Origin: Beduini massiliensis
GTDB taxonomy: Bacteria; Bacillota_I; Bacilli_A; Erysipelotrichales; Coprobacillaceae
Length of the DNA: 64,000 bases
Direction of reading: 5' to 3'
Assembly: GCF_000829905.1 (NCBI RefSeq)
Contig: NZ_CDPP01000006.1
Location: 682,001 to 746,000, forward strand
The translations under genes were made by a program, and so were the position numbers. This document shows, one piece after another, positions 25,715-36,409 of the stretch (position 1 is the stretch's first letter; the number at the start of each line of letters is the position of its first letter). The notes under the pieces are model-generated. The model was not told where the DNA came from. It ran no database searches and saw only the letters and a program-made list of their open reading frames with translations.

Positions 25715-26022
25715 TAAAATAATCCTGACATATTGGCTCCGCCAGTCGCAGCGTCAATTGCTTTTTCTCTTTCATCACGTACTCTTTTAACAGTATCATT
25801 AATTGTAATCATCAAGAGATCTTCTAATACTTCCTTACCATCTTTATCTAACAGTTCTTCATCGATAGTTAAAGATGTAATTTTCAGATTCCCATCGATC
25901 ACACCTTTGATTGCTCCATCCGCACTTTGAAATTCTACTTGTTTTTCATCATACTCTTTTTTTATTTTATCTAATTTTTTCTGCATCACTTGTGCTTGTT
26001 TCATTAATTGATTAAAATTCAT
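25714..26022 (-). CDS. ebfC: nucleoid-associated protein EbfC/YaaK
   Basis: Product of 102 residues in the YbaB/EbfC family: MNFNQLMKQAQVMQKKLDKI followed by a small beta region (DGNLKITSLTIDEELL) and a C-terminal helix. It forms a DNA-binding dimer. It is three bases after dnaX and precedes recR, as in most Firmicutes. Confidence 0.94.
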   Translation of the reverse strand: MNFNQLMKQAQVMQKKLDKIKKEYDEKQVEFQSADGAIKGVIDGNLKITSLTIDEELLDKDGKEVLEDLLMITINDTVKRVRDEREKAIDAATGGANMSGLF

Positions 26023-26025
26023 TTT

Positions 26026-27897
26026 TTATTCTCCTTTTATTTCGACTAAATCACCAAACAGCTTAACGCCAAATGCTTCAGCTTCGGTTAATGTTTTCTC
26101 TTTTTCTTTTTTTTCAACAATATGAATATGACTCAACTGAATAGGTCTGGGTTGTGGCAATTGCTGATTTCGTTTTAATTCTATGAAACGATTTCGCATT
26201 CCCGGCCATTCTTCTTTTAACACAGCAATAAATTCAAGTTCCATACCTAAAATTTCTAATAAGAATTGTTTCAATTCTACATAATAATCACCGTTATTGA
26301 TTTGATTAACCATAGGCTGGAATTCAAAGGCAATGACTAATCCATTACTGCTGGCAGCTACAGGCTGTCCGTCACATAGCATAGAAGCGAGTTTCGCTGT
26401 ATTCAAATTAAACTTATAACGTTGAATTACACTCCACTTTTCTTGTATATCCATCAGCACTTTTTTATTCGCCTGTACTAATATATTTAAAATATCATTA
26501 AAATCAACTTCTATATTATTGTTATTACTGTCATTTGTAAATAAAAAGTCTTGTTCGGCTGGCTTTACAGGTTTTGCTTCTTCTTTTAGTAAAATAGGTT
26601 CTTCACTCATTAAAGAATCAATATCTTCTATTTTTTCAAATTTTGTTGGGGATTCATTATATAAAGGTTCTTCATAAATAGGTTCATCATTTTCTATTGA
26701 TGATGCTTCATCTTCAATATTCAATTCTATCGATTCTATTACTTCTTCTGTTTTTTTGATAGTTGATTTTGTTATTAAATCTTCTTGATTTGCTTCAATA
26801 GCGATTTTCTTTTCTTCAGTTACTTTATTGGCAATCTTCAGCATCGCCAATTCAAAATATAATTTAGCATTAGAAGCAAATTTATACTGCTGATCGGCTT
26901 GAATTAATATATCAATATATGTAAAAGTTTCTTCTGCTGTGATGTAAGGGACAATTCCTTCAATTTCTTCCTGTTTTAAAACAAAAAGACAGTTTTTATC
27001 CTGAGTATTTTTATAAATAATAATATCTTTTAAAATATCAATTAAATCCGTCGTTAATCGCTTTACATCAATGCCTGTTTGAAACATCTCTTCAATACGA
27101 TTTAATATAACCGGAATATCTTTATTCATCAATGATTTAAGAAAAGATAATTTTTGTGTAGCAGATACAATCCCATAAATTTCATTTATATCTTTTACTG
27201 TTAAGTGACTTGAATAAGCCAGACATTGCTCCAAAATACTCAATGCATCACGCATACCACCATCTGCTAAAGAAGCGATTAATTCTAATGCTTCTCTTTC
27301 ACATTGAATATTTTCGCCTTCCAAGACAGTTTCCAATCGTTCTACGATTGAATGATCATTAATCTTACTGAAATCAAAACGTTGACAACGTGAAATAATT
27401 GTCGGTAAGATTTTATGCGGTTCGGTCGTTGCCAAGACAAACACAACATGTGCCGGCGGTTCTTCCAAAGTTTTTAATAAGGCATTGAATGCCCCGGTAG
27501 ACATCATGTGAACTTCATCGATGATATATACTTTATACTTTCCTTCAATAGGTGCATATTTTACTTTTTCAATAAGATCACGAACTTCATCTACACCATT
27601 ATTGCTGGCTGCATCGATTTCTACAATATCCGGATGCGTTCCGTTCATAATAGAAATACAGTTTTCACATTCATCACAAGGGATGTTTTCTTTATTGTCA
27701 CAAGTACAATTAATTGCTTTTGCTAATATTTTTGCAACGGTTGTTTTCCCCGTTCCACGTGGTCCACAGAAAAGATAAGCATGAGCAATTTTATTTTGTT
27801 TCACTGCATTTTTCAATGTTTTAACAATATGCTGCTGCCCTGCTAGTTCTTCAAAATTTTGTGGTCTATAAGAACGATATAAAGCTTTATATGCCAT
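26026..27897 (-). CDS. dnaX: DNA polymerase III gamma/tau subunit
   Basis: Product of 623 residues. The AAA+ module has Walker A CGPRGTGKTT, a four-Cys zinc finger (CTCDNKENIPCDECENC), Walker B IIDEVHM and sensor 1 LATTEPHKI. An acidic, low-complexity linker (about residues 380-480) precedes the C-terminal domain that in tau contacts the replicase and helicase. It is the clamp-loader ATPase. The SD GGGGG lies about 6 bases upstream of ATG 27897. I saw no clear frameshift signal for a short gamma form, but did not search it exhaustively. Confidence 0.96.
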   Translation of the reverse strand: MAYKALYRSYRPQNFEELAGQQHIVKTLKNAVKQNKIAHAYLFCGPRGTGKTTVAKILAKAINCTCDNKENIPCDECENCISIMNGTHPDIVEIDAASNNGVDEVRDLIEKVKYAPIEGKYKVYIIDEVHMMSTGAFNALLKTLEEPPAHVVFVLATTEPHKILPTIISRCQRFDFSKINDHSIVERLETVLEGENIQCEREALELIASLADGGMRDALSILEQCLAYSSHLTVKDINEIYGIVSATQKLSFLKSLMNKDIPVILNRIEEMFQTGIDVKRLTTDLIDILKDIIIYKNTQDKNCLFVLKQEEIEGIVPYITAEETFTYIDILIQADQQYKFASNAKLYFELAMLKIANKVTEEKKIAIEANQEDLITKSTIKKTEEVIESIELNIEDEASSIENDEPIYEEPLYNESPTKFEKIEDIDSLMSEEPILLKEEAKPVKPAEQDFLFTNDSNNNNIEVDFNDILNILVQANKKVLMDIQEKWSVIQRYKFNLNTAKLASMLCDGQPVAASSNGLVIAFEFQPMVNQINNGDYYVELKQFLLEILGMELEFIAVLKEEWPGMRNRFIELKRNQQLPQPRPIQLSHIHIVEKKEKEKTLTEAEAFGVKLFGDLVEIKGE

Positions 27898-27946
27898 AGA
27901 CGCACCCCCTTGTTTGTATTATACAATATCTTTTAATTTTTATATA

Positions 27947-28399
27947 TTATTTTCTTTTTTTCTTAAAATAATCAGTCATGATCATGGAGCATTCATTTTC
28001 TAATATACCACCATAAAATATGGGAGAATGATTAATTTCGGTTTTTCTATATTGTAATAAAATAGATTCAAGACTAATAAAACGATGATCTGCTGCTCCA
28101 TAGACTACTTTTCGTAATCGTGCATTGATAATTGCCCCCGTGCACATCATGCAAGGTTCAAAAGTGACATACATATCACAATCTGATAAATAGGGTGAAT
28201 TCAATACCTGACAGGCTTTCTGAATAGCTAAGATTTCCGCATGTGCTGTAGCATCATGATGACTTTCTTTTAAGTTATATGCCGATGCAATTACTTTTCC
28301 ATTTTTAACGATAATTGCCCCTACCGGTACTTCATCTTTTTCGTATGCAATTTTAGCTTTTTCTAGAGCTTCGCTCATATAGACTTGATCTATATTCAT
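27947..28399 (-). CDS. tadA: tRNA-specific adenosine deaminase
   Basis: Product of 150 residues with the deaminase motifs AHAEI (zinc His and catalytic Glu) and PCMMC (two zinc Cys). TadA converts A34 to inosine in tRNA-Arg(ACG). AGAGGA lies about 7 bases before ATG 28399. It is read towards dnaX; in many Firmicutes tadA and dnaX are adjacent around the small SRP RNA, as here. Confidence 0.95.
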   Translation of the reverse strand: MNIDQVYMSEALEKAKIAYEKDEVPVGAIIVKNGKVIASAYNLKESHHDATAHAEILAIQKACQVLNSPYLSDCDMYVTFEPCMMCTGAIINARLRKVVYGAADHRFISLESILLQYRKTEINHSPIFYGGILENECSMIMTDYFKKKRK

Positions 28400-28423
28400 A
28401 ATTCTTTCCTCTTTATAATTTAA

Positions 28424-28505
28424 AAGCCACTACACATAGATAGGGATTCTTAATGCTGCTACCTTCCGGTCCTGACATGGTTCGAATATTTCTATTGTAA
28501 TGGCA
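28424..28505 (-). ncRNA. ffs: bacterial small signal recognition particle RNA
   Basis: The minus strand carries the invariant SRP domain IV sequence GTCAGGACCGGAAGGTAGCAG (the GGAA tetraloop plus the asymmetric bulge, 28474-28454). The ends pair: GCCATTACA (28504-28496) with TGTGTAGTGGC (28436-28426). Length of about 80 bases fits the small 4.5S type rather than the long Bacillus SRP RNA. It binds Ffh. A near-consensus promoter is directly upstream. The 5' and 3' ends are approximate. Confidence 0.93.
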
Positions 28506-28511
28506 TAAATT

Positions 28512-28540
28512 ATTATATCATTCAATTTATCTTCCGTCAA
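28512..28540 (-). promoter_or_regulatory. promoter of SRP RNA
   Basis: TTGACG, 17-base spacer, TATAAT on the minus strand, with the RNA start 7 bases after the -10. This is the strongest promoter I see in the window. Confidence 0.85.
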
Positions 28541-28573
28541 TATATATTACTGCATTTAATTATGTCCTTAAAA

Positions 28574-28589
28574 TGTTTCACGTGAAACA
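28574..28589. other. parS: parS site 1 (ParB/Spo0J binding)
   Basis: TGTTTCACGTGAAACA is an exact match to the 16-bp Firmicutes parS palindrome. It lies between the SRP RNA promoter and the serS terminator. Confidence 0.93.
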
Positions 28590-28615
28590 AAAAGAAGCAG
28601 GAAACCCTACTTCTT
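28589..28615 (-). terminator. terminator of serS
   Basis: Minus strand AAGAAGTAGG and CCTGCTTCTT around GTTT, then a U run that touches parS 1. The serS stop codon lies in the stem. Confidence 0.85.
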
Positions 28616-29890
28616 AGTAATTTTTTCTTTACCACCCATATATGGCTGTAATGCTTTTGGTATATTAATACTTCCATCTTCATTTAAGTTATTTTCTAAG
28701 AATGCAATCAACATTCGAGGTGGTGCTACCACTGTATTATTTAATGTATGAGCAAAATACTTACCCTCTTTACCATTCACACGAATACCTAATCTTCTTG
28801 CTTGAGCATCTGTTAAATTTGAACAGCTGCCCACTTCAAAATATTTCTGTTGTCTTGGTGACCATGCTTCAACATCAATGCTTTTGCATTTTAAATCCGC
28901 TAAATCCCCTGAACAACATTCCAATGTTCTTACAGGGACATCAAGTGATCTGAAAAAATCGACTGTATTCTGATATAATTTTTCGAACCACATTTTACTT
29001 TCATCAGGATGACAAACAACAATCATTTCTTGTTTTTCAAATTGATGAATACGATAGATTCCTCTTTCTTCAATTCCATGTGCGCCTTTTTCTTTTCTAA
29101 AACAAGGAGAATATGAAGTATAAGTGTAAGGAAGTTTCTTTTCATCAAGTATGGTATCAATAAATTTACCAATCATAGAATGCTCACTGGTACCAATTAA
29201 ATACAAATCTTCTCCTTCAATCTTATACATCATTTCATCCATTTCATTGAAACTCATAACACCGGTTACTACATTGCTTCTGATCATATAAGGTGGGATA
29301 ACATAAGTAAATCCTCTATCAATCATAAAATCTCTTGCATAAGACAATATGGCAGAATGTAATCTTGCAACGTCTCCCATTAAATAGTAGAAACCGTTAC
29401 CTGCTACTTTTCCTGCACTATCCATATCAATACCATTCAATGCTTCCATAATTTCTGTATGATATGGAACATCAAATGGTTTTAATGCCGGTTCACCAAA
29501 TTTTTCTATTTCAACATTTTCACTGTCATCTTTACCAATTGGAACAGTATCATCAATAAAGTTCGGAATCTGCATCATCAATTCTTTTAATTTTTTGCTT
29601 AATTCATCTTCTTTGATTTCTAACTGTGAAAGTTCATCAGCCATTTCATTTACTTTTCTTTTATTTTCTTCGGCTTTGTATTTTTCACCATTTCTCATGA
29701 ATTGCCCAATTTCTTTGCTTAAAGCATTTCTTTGGCTTCTGATTTCACTTGCCCTTGTTAAAGCGGCACGATAATCTACATCTAATTGCAATGCTTCATC
29801 TACGATATGCAGTTTGTGATCTTGAAATTTCTTTTTCATGTTTTCTTTCACACGTTCAGGTTCAGTTCTTAAAATAGCTATATCTATCAT
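28607..29890 (-). CDS. serS: seryl-tRNA synthetase
   Basis: Product of 427 residues. The N-terminal coiled-coil arm (about residues 25-105; RSQRNALSKEIGQFMRNGEK...EDELSKKLKELM) is followed by the class II core: motif 2 CFRKEKGAHGIEERGIYRIH and motif 3 NNTVVAPPRMLIAFLEN. It charges tRNA-Ser. AGGAGG lies 9 bases before the start. It is controlled by a serine T-box leader and ends in its own terminator, next to parS 1. Confidence 0.97.
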   Translation of the reverse strand: MIDIAILRTEPERVKENMKKKFQDHKLHIVDEALQLDVDYRAALTRASEIRSQRNALSKEIGQFMRNGEKYKAEENKRKVNEMADELSQLEIKEDELSKKLKELMMQIPNFIDDTVPIGKDDSENVEIEKFGEPALKPFDVPYHTEIMEALNGIDMDSAGKVAGNGFYYLMGDVARLHSAILSYARDFMIDRGFTYVIPPYMIRSNVVTGVMSFNEMDEMMYKIEGEDLYLIGTSEHSMIGKFIDTILDEKKLPYTYTSYSPCFRKEKGAHGIEERGIYRIHQFEKQEMIVVCHPDESKMWFEKLYQNTVDFFRSLDVPVRTLECCSGDLADLKCKSIDVEAWSPRQQKYFEVGSCSNLTDAQARRLGIRVNGKEGKYFAHTLNNTVVAPPRMLIAFLENNLNEDGSINIPKALQPYMGGKEKITKK

Positions 29891-29904
29891 AAATTAAATC
29901 CTCC

Positions 29905-30128
29905 TATATAAAATAAAAAACACCTCATCAAGGGACGATTATATCGTGGTGCCACCCTATTTCGTAAGCAATGCTTACCTTTCATTAGATAACGGCTAAT
30001 GCCGGAAATGATTACTTTATTCATCATCTCACTCCTAGGTTGATTTCTATAAAGTTCATTGCTGTTTCGCACCAACCAACAGCTCTCTTTAAACGATTGC
30101 TTTATATACTTATCCTAATCTTCGATTT
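29905..30128 (-). promoter_or_regulatory. T-box leader (serine)
   Basis: The minus strand has AGGGTGGCACCACGA...TCGTCCCT, the T-box bulge TGGCACC within the antiterminator helix (AGGG/CCCT and ACGA/TCGT). A U run follows at about 29914-29920. Stem I contains AGAGAGCTGTTGGTTGGTGCGAAACAGC, and the specifier loop reads GAAATCAACC, with TCA (30043-30041) being a serine codon, as expected for serS. An apparent reading frame through this leader is an artefact. Confidence 0.92.
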
Positions 30129-30134
30129 ATTTGT

Positions 30135-30163
30135 ATTATACTATAATATTTTTTACAAAACAA
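30135..30163 (-). promoter_or_regulatory. promoter of serS T-box transcript
   Basis: Minus strand TTGTTT, 17-base spacer, TATAAT, just upstream of the T-box leader. Confidence 0.72.
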
Positions 30164-30190
30164 CCCCTCTTTATACTTTCATTTTCAATT

Positions 30191-30691
30191 TTATTTAAAG
30201 ATATATTCTTTTGTTTGCCGATCGAATAGAGACCAAAGAACGGGTATAAACTGATTGTAATGATACATATCTTCCAATTCATTCAGATTAACTTGTGATG
30301 CCGCACCTGTTTCACCGTCCTGCAAGGCAATATCGTCTAAAGAAAAATTGTAATGTAAGATATAAGAATAATAAATTTTCTTGCCGATAAACTTTTTATT
30401 AAATAACTGTAATTGTGATAACTCTGTTTCTATTCCAGTTTCTTCTTGTAATTCTCTTTTTGCTGCTTCCAAATAACTTTCACCGGCGATGACAGCGCCT
30501 CCAGTACATTCCCAATATGACCCATAAAAATCCTTATTAGAATCTCTCTTAGTAATCAAAAGTTCTTTTCTATCATTTACTGTCCATACAGTAACCATTA
30601 ATTGATATTCACCGTCAAGCATTTTAATATCACGTTCGCATATTTTTCCTGTTTTATTTTCATATTGATCATAAACATCTATATATTCCAT
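30191..30691 (-). CDS. Nudix hydrolase, first of a pair
   Basis: Product of 166 residues. The Nudix box GGAVIAGESYLEAAKRELQEETG follows the G-x5-E-x7-R-E-x2-E-E-x-G pattern with all acidic metal ligands, and the N-terminus MEYIDVYDQYENKTGKI resembles the IPP-isomerase-like Nudix clade. It probably hydrolyses a nucleoside-diphosphate derivative; the substrate is unknown. It is a paralogue of the gene at 31397-31888 and shares the WTVNDR/WTVNDK region with it. AGGAG lies 6 bases upstream. It sits between the serS T-box and parS 2. Confidence 0.9.
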   Translation of the reverse strand: MEYIDVYDQYENKTGKICERDIKMLDGEYQLMVTVWTVNDRKELLITKRDSNKDFYGSYWECTGGAVIAGESYLEAAKRELQEETGIETELSQLQLFNKKFIGKKIYYSYILHYNFSLDDIALQDGETGAASQVNLNELEDMYHYNQFIPVLWSLFDRQTKEYIFK

Positions 30692-30704
30692 TCTTTTCTC
30701 CTAT

Positions 30705-30720
30705 TGTTTCACGTGAAACA
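30705..30720. other. parS: parS site 2
   Basis: Exact copy of TGTTTCACGTGAAACA, 14 bases upstream of the first Nudix start codon. Confidence 0.93.
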
Positions 30721-30764
30721 TTTTTATCATTCTCATAAATAATAATGAACTATAAAAATTCGAT

Positions 30765-31334
30765 TTAAAGTTTATTATTTGAAAATATAATAGTAAAAGC
30801 TATCCCCTCTGTACAATCGGACTTTCTAAAATCTGGTGAAATTATTATTTTTTCTTTATCATTTCCGATTTTAATCCATAAAGTTATTTCTTCATCTACT
30901 ACAATATTTGCTGTATCTAATATTTGAGTAGTAATAAACTGTTGAGCAATATTATCAAAACCGAGTGCTAACTCTGGTGAAGCATACTTTGTAAAACCAT
31001 CATTATTTAATAGAGACACAATATACCCTTTTTCAGTCATTTGCATAGAAATTCGATTATCTGTTTTATAAATATTTTCCGATAATACTTCTTGATCCAA
31101 CCATTCCTCATTTTGGTATATGGATACATTAATTGCAAAAGATTTTATTGTATCATCAACGAAGAAATCATAAAATTTTATATCTTCATCAATTAATTCT
31201 AAAATTTGTTTTGTTTCTTCTGAAAACTTACTTGATTTAATATTCATCATATCAGGATTTTTCTTTGATATTGAACATGCACTTAATACAAATATTAGCA
31301 TTAAAACAATTAAACAACTACGTATATTTCGCAT
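30765..31334 (-). CDS. predicted lipoprotein, unknown function
   Basis: Product of 189 residues. The N-terminus MRNIRSCLIVLMLIFVLSACSI has a basic start, a hydrophobic core and a lipobox LSAC, so it is exported and lipid-anchored. The mature part is polar with several acidic patches (KQILELIDEDIKFYDFFVDD) and no domain I recognise. It lies between two Nudix paralogues, and its flanks each hold a parS site. AAAGGAGAG precedes the start by 5 bases. Function unknown. Confidence 0.72.
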   Translation of the reverse strand: MRNIRSCLIVLMLIFVLSACSISKKNPDMMNIKSSKFSEETKQILELIDEDIKFYDFFVDDTIKSFAINVSIYQNEEWLDQEVLSENIYKTDNRISMQMTEKGYIVSLLNNDGFTKYASPELALGFDNIAQQFITTQILDTANIVVDEEITLWIKIGNDKEKIIISPDFRKSDCTEGIAFTIIFSNNKL

Positions 31335-31380
31335 TCATTATGCTCTCCTTTATTCTATAAACTTGATTATTTATATAATA

Positions 31381-31396
31381 TGTTTCACGTGAAACA
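31381..31396. other. parS: parS site 3
   Basis: Exact copy of TGTTTCACGTGAAACA, immediately next to the stop codon of the second Nudix gene (31397). Confidence 0.93.
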
Positions 31397-31888
31397 TTAT
31401 TGTTGAAATAATTTAGTGTTTTTTACACGTTCCCACGATCTTAGTACAAATTGTTCATTGTTTATTAATTCCAATAATTCTTCTTTGGTCACCTTTTTGG
31501 CAGCTATAGTCTCTCCTTCTTGCAGACAAATTTCAGTGAGTTCAAAATTATATCGATGTAAATAAATATCATAAATTGATTGATCCATAATCACTCGACC
31601 AATTCTTTCCATATTTTCTTTTTGTGCTTTTAATCCGGTTTCTTCATATAACTCTCGAATTGCACCCTCCATGCTGGATTCACCTGCAATAACAGATCCG
31701 CCTGTACATTCCCAAAATAAACCAAATGGCTTATTTTGATCCCGTTGAGTAATTAAAATTTCATCTTTATCATTAACTGTCCATATTTCTACTACAAGAT
31801 GATATCTGCCTACCGGTAAAATATCTCCTCTTATTCCAATCTCATTTAATTTTATTCCATTTTGATCATATAAATCCCATTTTTCCAT
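31397..31888 (-). CDS. Nudix hydrolase, second of a pair
   Basis: Product of 163 residues with Nudix box GGSVIAGESSMEGAIRELYEETG, all catalytic acids present. It shares VVEIWTVNDKDEILITQRDQNKPFGLFWECTGG with its paralogue at 30191-30691 (GSYWECTGG). The two are the outer members of a Nudix-lipoprotein-Nudix cassette. The substrate is unknown. Its start lies 14 bases downstream of parS 4, and its stop abuts parS 3. Confidence 0.9.
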   Translation of the reverse strand: MEKWDLYDQNGIKLNEIGIRGDILPVGRYHLVVEIWTVNDKDEILITQRDQNKPFGLFWECTGGSVIAGESSMEGAIRELYEETGLKAQKENMERIGRVIMDQSIYDIYLHRYNFELTEICLQEGETIAAKKVTKEELLELINNEQFVLRSWERVKNTKLFQQ

Positions 31889-31902
31889 TGTCTATCTCCC
31901 TA

Positions 31903-31918
31903 TGTTTCACGTGAAACA
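31903..31918. other. parS: parS site 4
   Basis: Exact copy of TGTTTCACGTGAAACA between gyrA and the second Nudix gene. Confidence 0.93.
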
Positions 31919-31951
31919 ATAATATGAATAAATTATATCATTAAATATAGT

Positions 31952-31988
31952 AATTAAAAATACCTTGTAGAAAATTTCTACAAGGTAC
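31952..31988 (-). terminator. terminator of gyrA
   Basis: TACCTTGTAGAAA and TTTCTACAAGGTA form a 13-bp stem with a single-base nominal loop (real loop larger), followed by U-rich sequence on the minus strand. Confidence 0.8.
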
Positions 31989-31994
31989 TTCATC

Positions 31995-34460
31995 TTATTC
32001 TTCAATTTCTTCTGTTTCTTCAGGTTCAGCCTTTTCAACAACTTCTACAGTTGAAACTTTAGATCCATCAGCCACTTTAATTAAACGCACTCCCTGAGTA
32101 TTACGTCCCGCTGTTTTAACTTGATCCATTGGTAAACGAATGATAATTCCTGCATCCGTAATAATCAAAAGGTCTTCGTCACCATTAACTGCTCTTAATG
32201 AAACAATATTACCGTTCTTTTCCGTAGCATTTAAAGTTTTAACACCCTTACCACCACGATTAGATTTACGATAGTCATCGATTGGAGACATTTTACCATA
32301 GCCCTTTTCTGTTACTACCATGATATATTGTCCTTCTTTATCTGTTGTCATACCGACAACATATCCACCATCTGTATTAATACCTTTTACTCCTGAAGCA
32401 GTACGTCCCATTGGTCGTACTCCCCCTTCATCAAAACGTACTAATTTACCATTAGAAGAAGCAATTAAGATTTCATCTTGTCCGCTTGTCATTTTAACAG
32501 CTACTAATTCATCCTCTTCTTTTAATGTAATGGCAATTTTACCAGATTGACGAATATTTTCAAATTCCTCTACACTGACACGTTTTACTAATCCTTTTTT
32601 AGTAGCAAAGAATAAATAACTTTCAGTGAAGTTCTCATCTTTGAAATGTTCTCTTGAAATACTGATCATCGATTTGATAGATTCATCTTTATCAAGATTT
32701 AATAAGTTTATAACCGGCAATCCTTTAGCTGTACGTCCGAATTCAGGAATCTGATAGCCTCTTAAACGATATACTTTACCGAAATTCGTAAAGAATAACA
32801 AGTCATCATGCGTTCCCATATTAATCATCTGATCCACTACATCATCATTATTGGTTGCCATTCCCTTGATACCACGTCCTCCTCTATTTTGAGTTTTATA
32901 GGTATCTACCGGCTGACGTTTAACGTAACCGTTTGTTGTTAATGAAATAATGATATCTTCTACCGGAATCAAATCTTCATCTTCTAAATCAAATGTTCCT
33001 TGAATAATTTCTGTTCTTCGAGGATCACTGTATTTATCTTTAATTTCTAATAATTCTGTTTCGATAATAGCAATAATTCTTTCAATATTGTTTAGGATAT
33101 CTTGTAAATCTGCAATCACTTCTAATAAATGCTGATATTCATTCAAGATTTTTTCTCTTTCCAAACCAGCTAAACGTTGTAATTGCATTTCACGAATGGC
33201 TTTTGCCTGTTTATCCGATAAACCAAATTCACTCATTAAACGTCCTTGAATATCTTCAGTCGTTCTTGAACTACGAATTAAATTAATAATAGCGTCGATA
33301 TTATCCAAAGCAATCTTTAATCCTTCTAAGATATGAGCTCTTTCCTGTGCTTTTCTCAATTCAAATTCTGTTCTGCGACGAATGACTTCTTCTTGATGTT
33401 CCAAATAATTTGTGATAATATCTTTGATTCCTAAAGTTTTAGGTTCATTGTTAACCAAAGCAATCATATTCACACCGAAAGTTGTCTGTAGTGCTGTCAA
33501 TTTATATAACTGATTCAATAAAACTTCCGGCTGAACATCTTTTCTTAATTCGATAACGACACGGATTCCTTCACGATTGGATTCATCACGCAAATCGGTA
33601 ATCCCTTCGATTCTTTTTTCTCTTACATGTTCGGCAATCTTTTCAATTAAACGGGCTTTATTTACTTGATATGGCAATTCATTTACAATAATGGATTTTT
33701 TACCATTACTGCTTTCTACAATATCAGTTTTAGCACGCATAATCACAAGACCGTTTCCGGTTTCATATGCTTTTTTAATAGCTGATTTTCCTAAAATATA
33801 TGCTCCGGTTGGAAAATCCGGTCCATGTAAATAATCTTCCATCAATTCTGTAACCGTAATATCCGGATTTTTAGCTACCGCCAAAACAGCATCAATCGCT
33901 TCCCCTAAATTATGTGGGGGAATATTGGTTGCCATTCCAACCGCAATCCCAGTTGATCCATTGACAATTAGATTGGGAAATCTCGCCGGCAATACTTCCG
34001 GTTCTTGTTCTTCCCCATCATAGTTGGCGATAAAATTGATCGTATCTTTATTGATATCGCGAACCATTTCCATTGATAATTTTGACATTCTTGCTTCGGT
34101 ATAACGTTGAGCGGCTGCACCATCTCCATCGATTGATCCGAAGTTTCCATGTCCATCGACTAGCATATAACGATATGAGAAATCCTGTGCCATTCTGACT
34201 AATGCATCATAAATAGAAGAGTCTCCATGCGGATGGTATTTCCCCATAACTTCCCCTACGATACGGGCAGATTTCTTATATGGTTTATCACAATAAGCAC
34301 CTAATTCATTCATTCCGTATACAATACGTCTTTGTACTGGTTTTAACCCATCGCGAACATCGGGTAAAGCTCTAGCGACAATAACGGACATTGAGTATTC
34401 CAAGAATGAACGTTTCATTTCTTGTGTTAATTTAGTTTGCTTTATTCCTCTTTCTTCCAT
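31995..34460 (-). CDS. gyrA: DNA gyrase subunit A
   Basis: Product of 821 residues. The breakage-reunion domain has [20 protein letters not shown] and the catalytic tyrosine in [11 protein letters not shown]. The C-terminal half has the six-blade pinwheel repeats, including the GyrA-box-like [11 protein letters not shown] and [11 protein letters not shown]. With GyrB it introduces negative supercoils. It is 14 bases downstream of gyrB and has its own terminator. The C-terminus ends with an acidic tail (EEIEE). Confidence 0.98.
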   Translation of the reverse strand: MEERGIKQTKLTQEMKRSFLEYSMSVIVARALPDVRDGLKPVQRRIVYGMNELGAYCDKPYKKSARIVGEVMGKYHPHGDSSIYDALVRMAQDFSYRYMLVDGHGNFGSIDGDGAAAQRYTEARMSKLSMEMVRDINKDTINFIANYDGEEQEPEVLPARFPNLIVNGSTGIAVGMATNIPPHNLGEAIDAVLAVAKNPDITVTELMEDYLHGPDFPTGAYILGKSAIKKAYETGNGLVIMRAKTDIVESSNGKKSIIVNELPYQVNKARLIEKIAEHVREKRIEGITDLRDESNREGIRVVIELRKDVQPEVLLNQLYKLTALQTTFGVNMIALVNNEPKTLGIKDIITNYLEHQEEVIRRRTEFELRKAQERAHILEGLKIALDNIDAIINLIRSSRTTEDIQGRLMSEFGLSDKQAKAIREMQLQRLAGLEREKILNEYQHLLEVIADLQDILNNIERIIAIIETELLEIKDKYSDPRRTEIIQGTFDLEDEDLIPVEDIIISLTTNGYVKRQPVDTYKTQNRGGRGIKGMATNNDDVVDQMINMGTHDDLLFFTNFGKVYRLRGYQIPEFGRTAKGLPVINLLNLDKDESIKSMISISREHFKDENFTESYLFFATKKGLVKRVSVEEFENIRQSGKIAITLKEEDELVAVKMTSGQDEILIASSNGKLVRFDEGGVRPMGRTASGVKGINTDGGYVVGMTTDKEGQYIMVVTEKGYGKMSPIDDYRKSNRGGKGVKTLNATEKNGNIVSLRAVNGDEDLLIITDAGIIIRLPMDQVKTAGRNTQGVRLIKVADGSKVSTVEVVEKAEPEETEEIEE

Positions 34461-34474
34461 AATTGTTCCTTTCC

Positions 34475-36406
<1,932 letters not shown>

Positions 36407-36409
36407 CTA

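Noticed and set aside
29887-30075. 62-codon minus-strand reading frame upstream of serS
   Set aside because: It is the serine T-box leader RNA.
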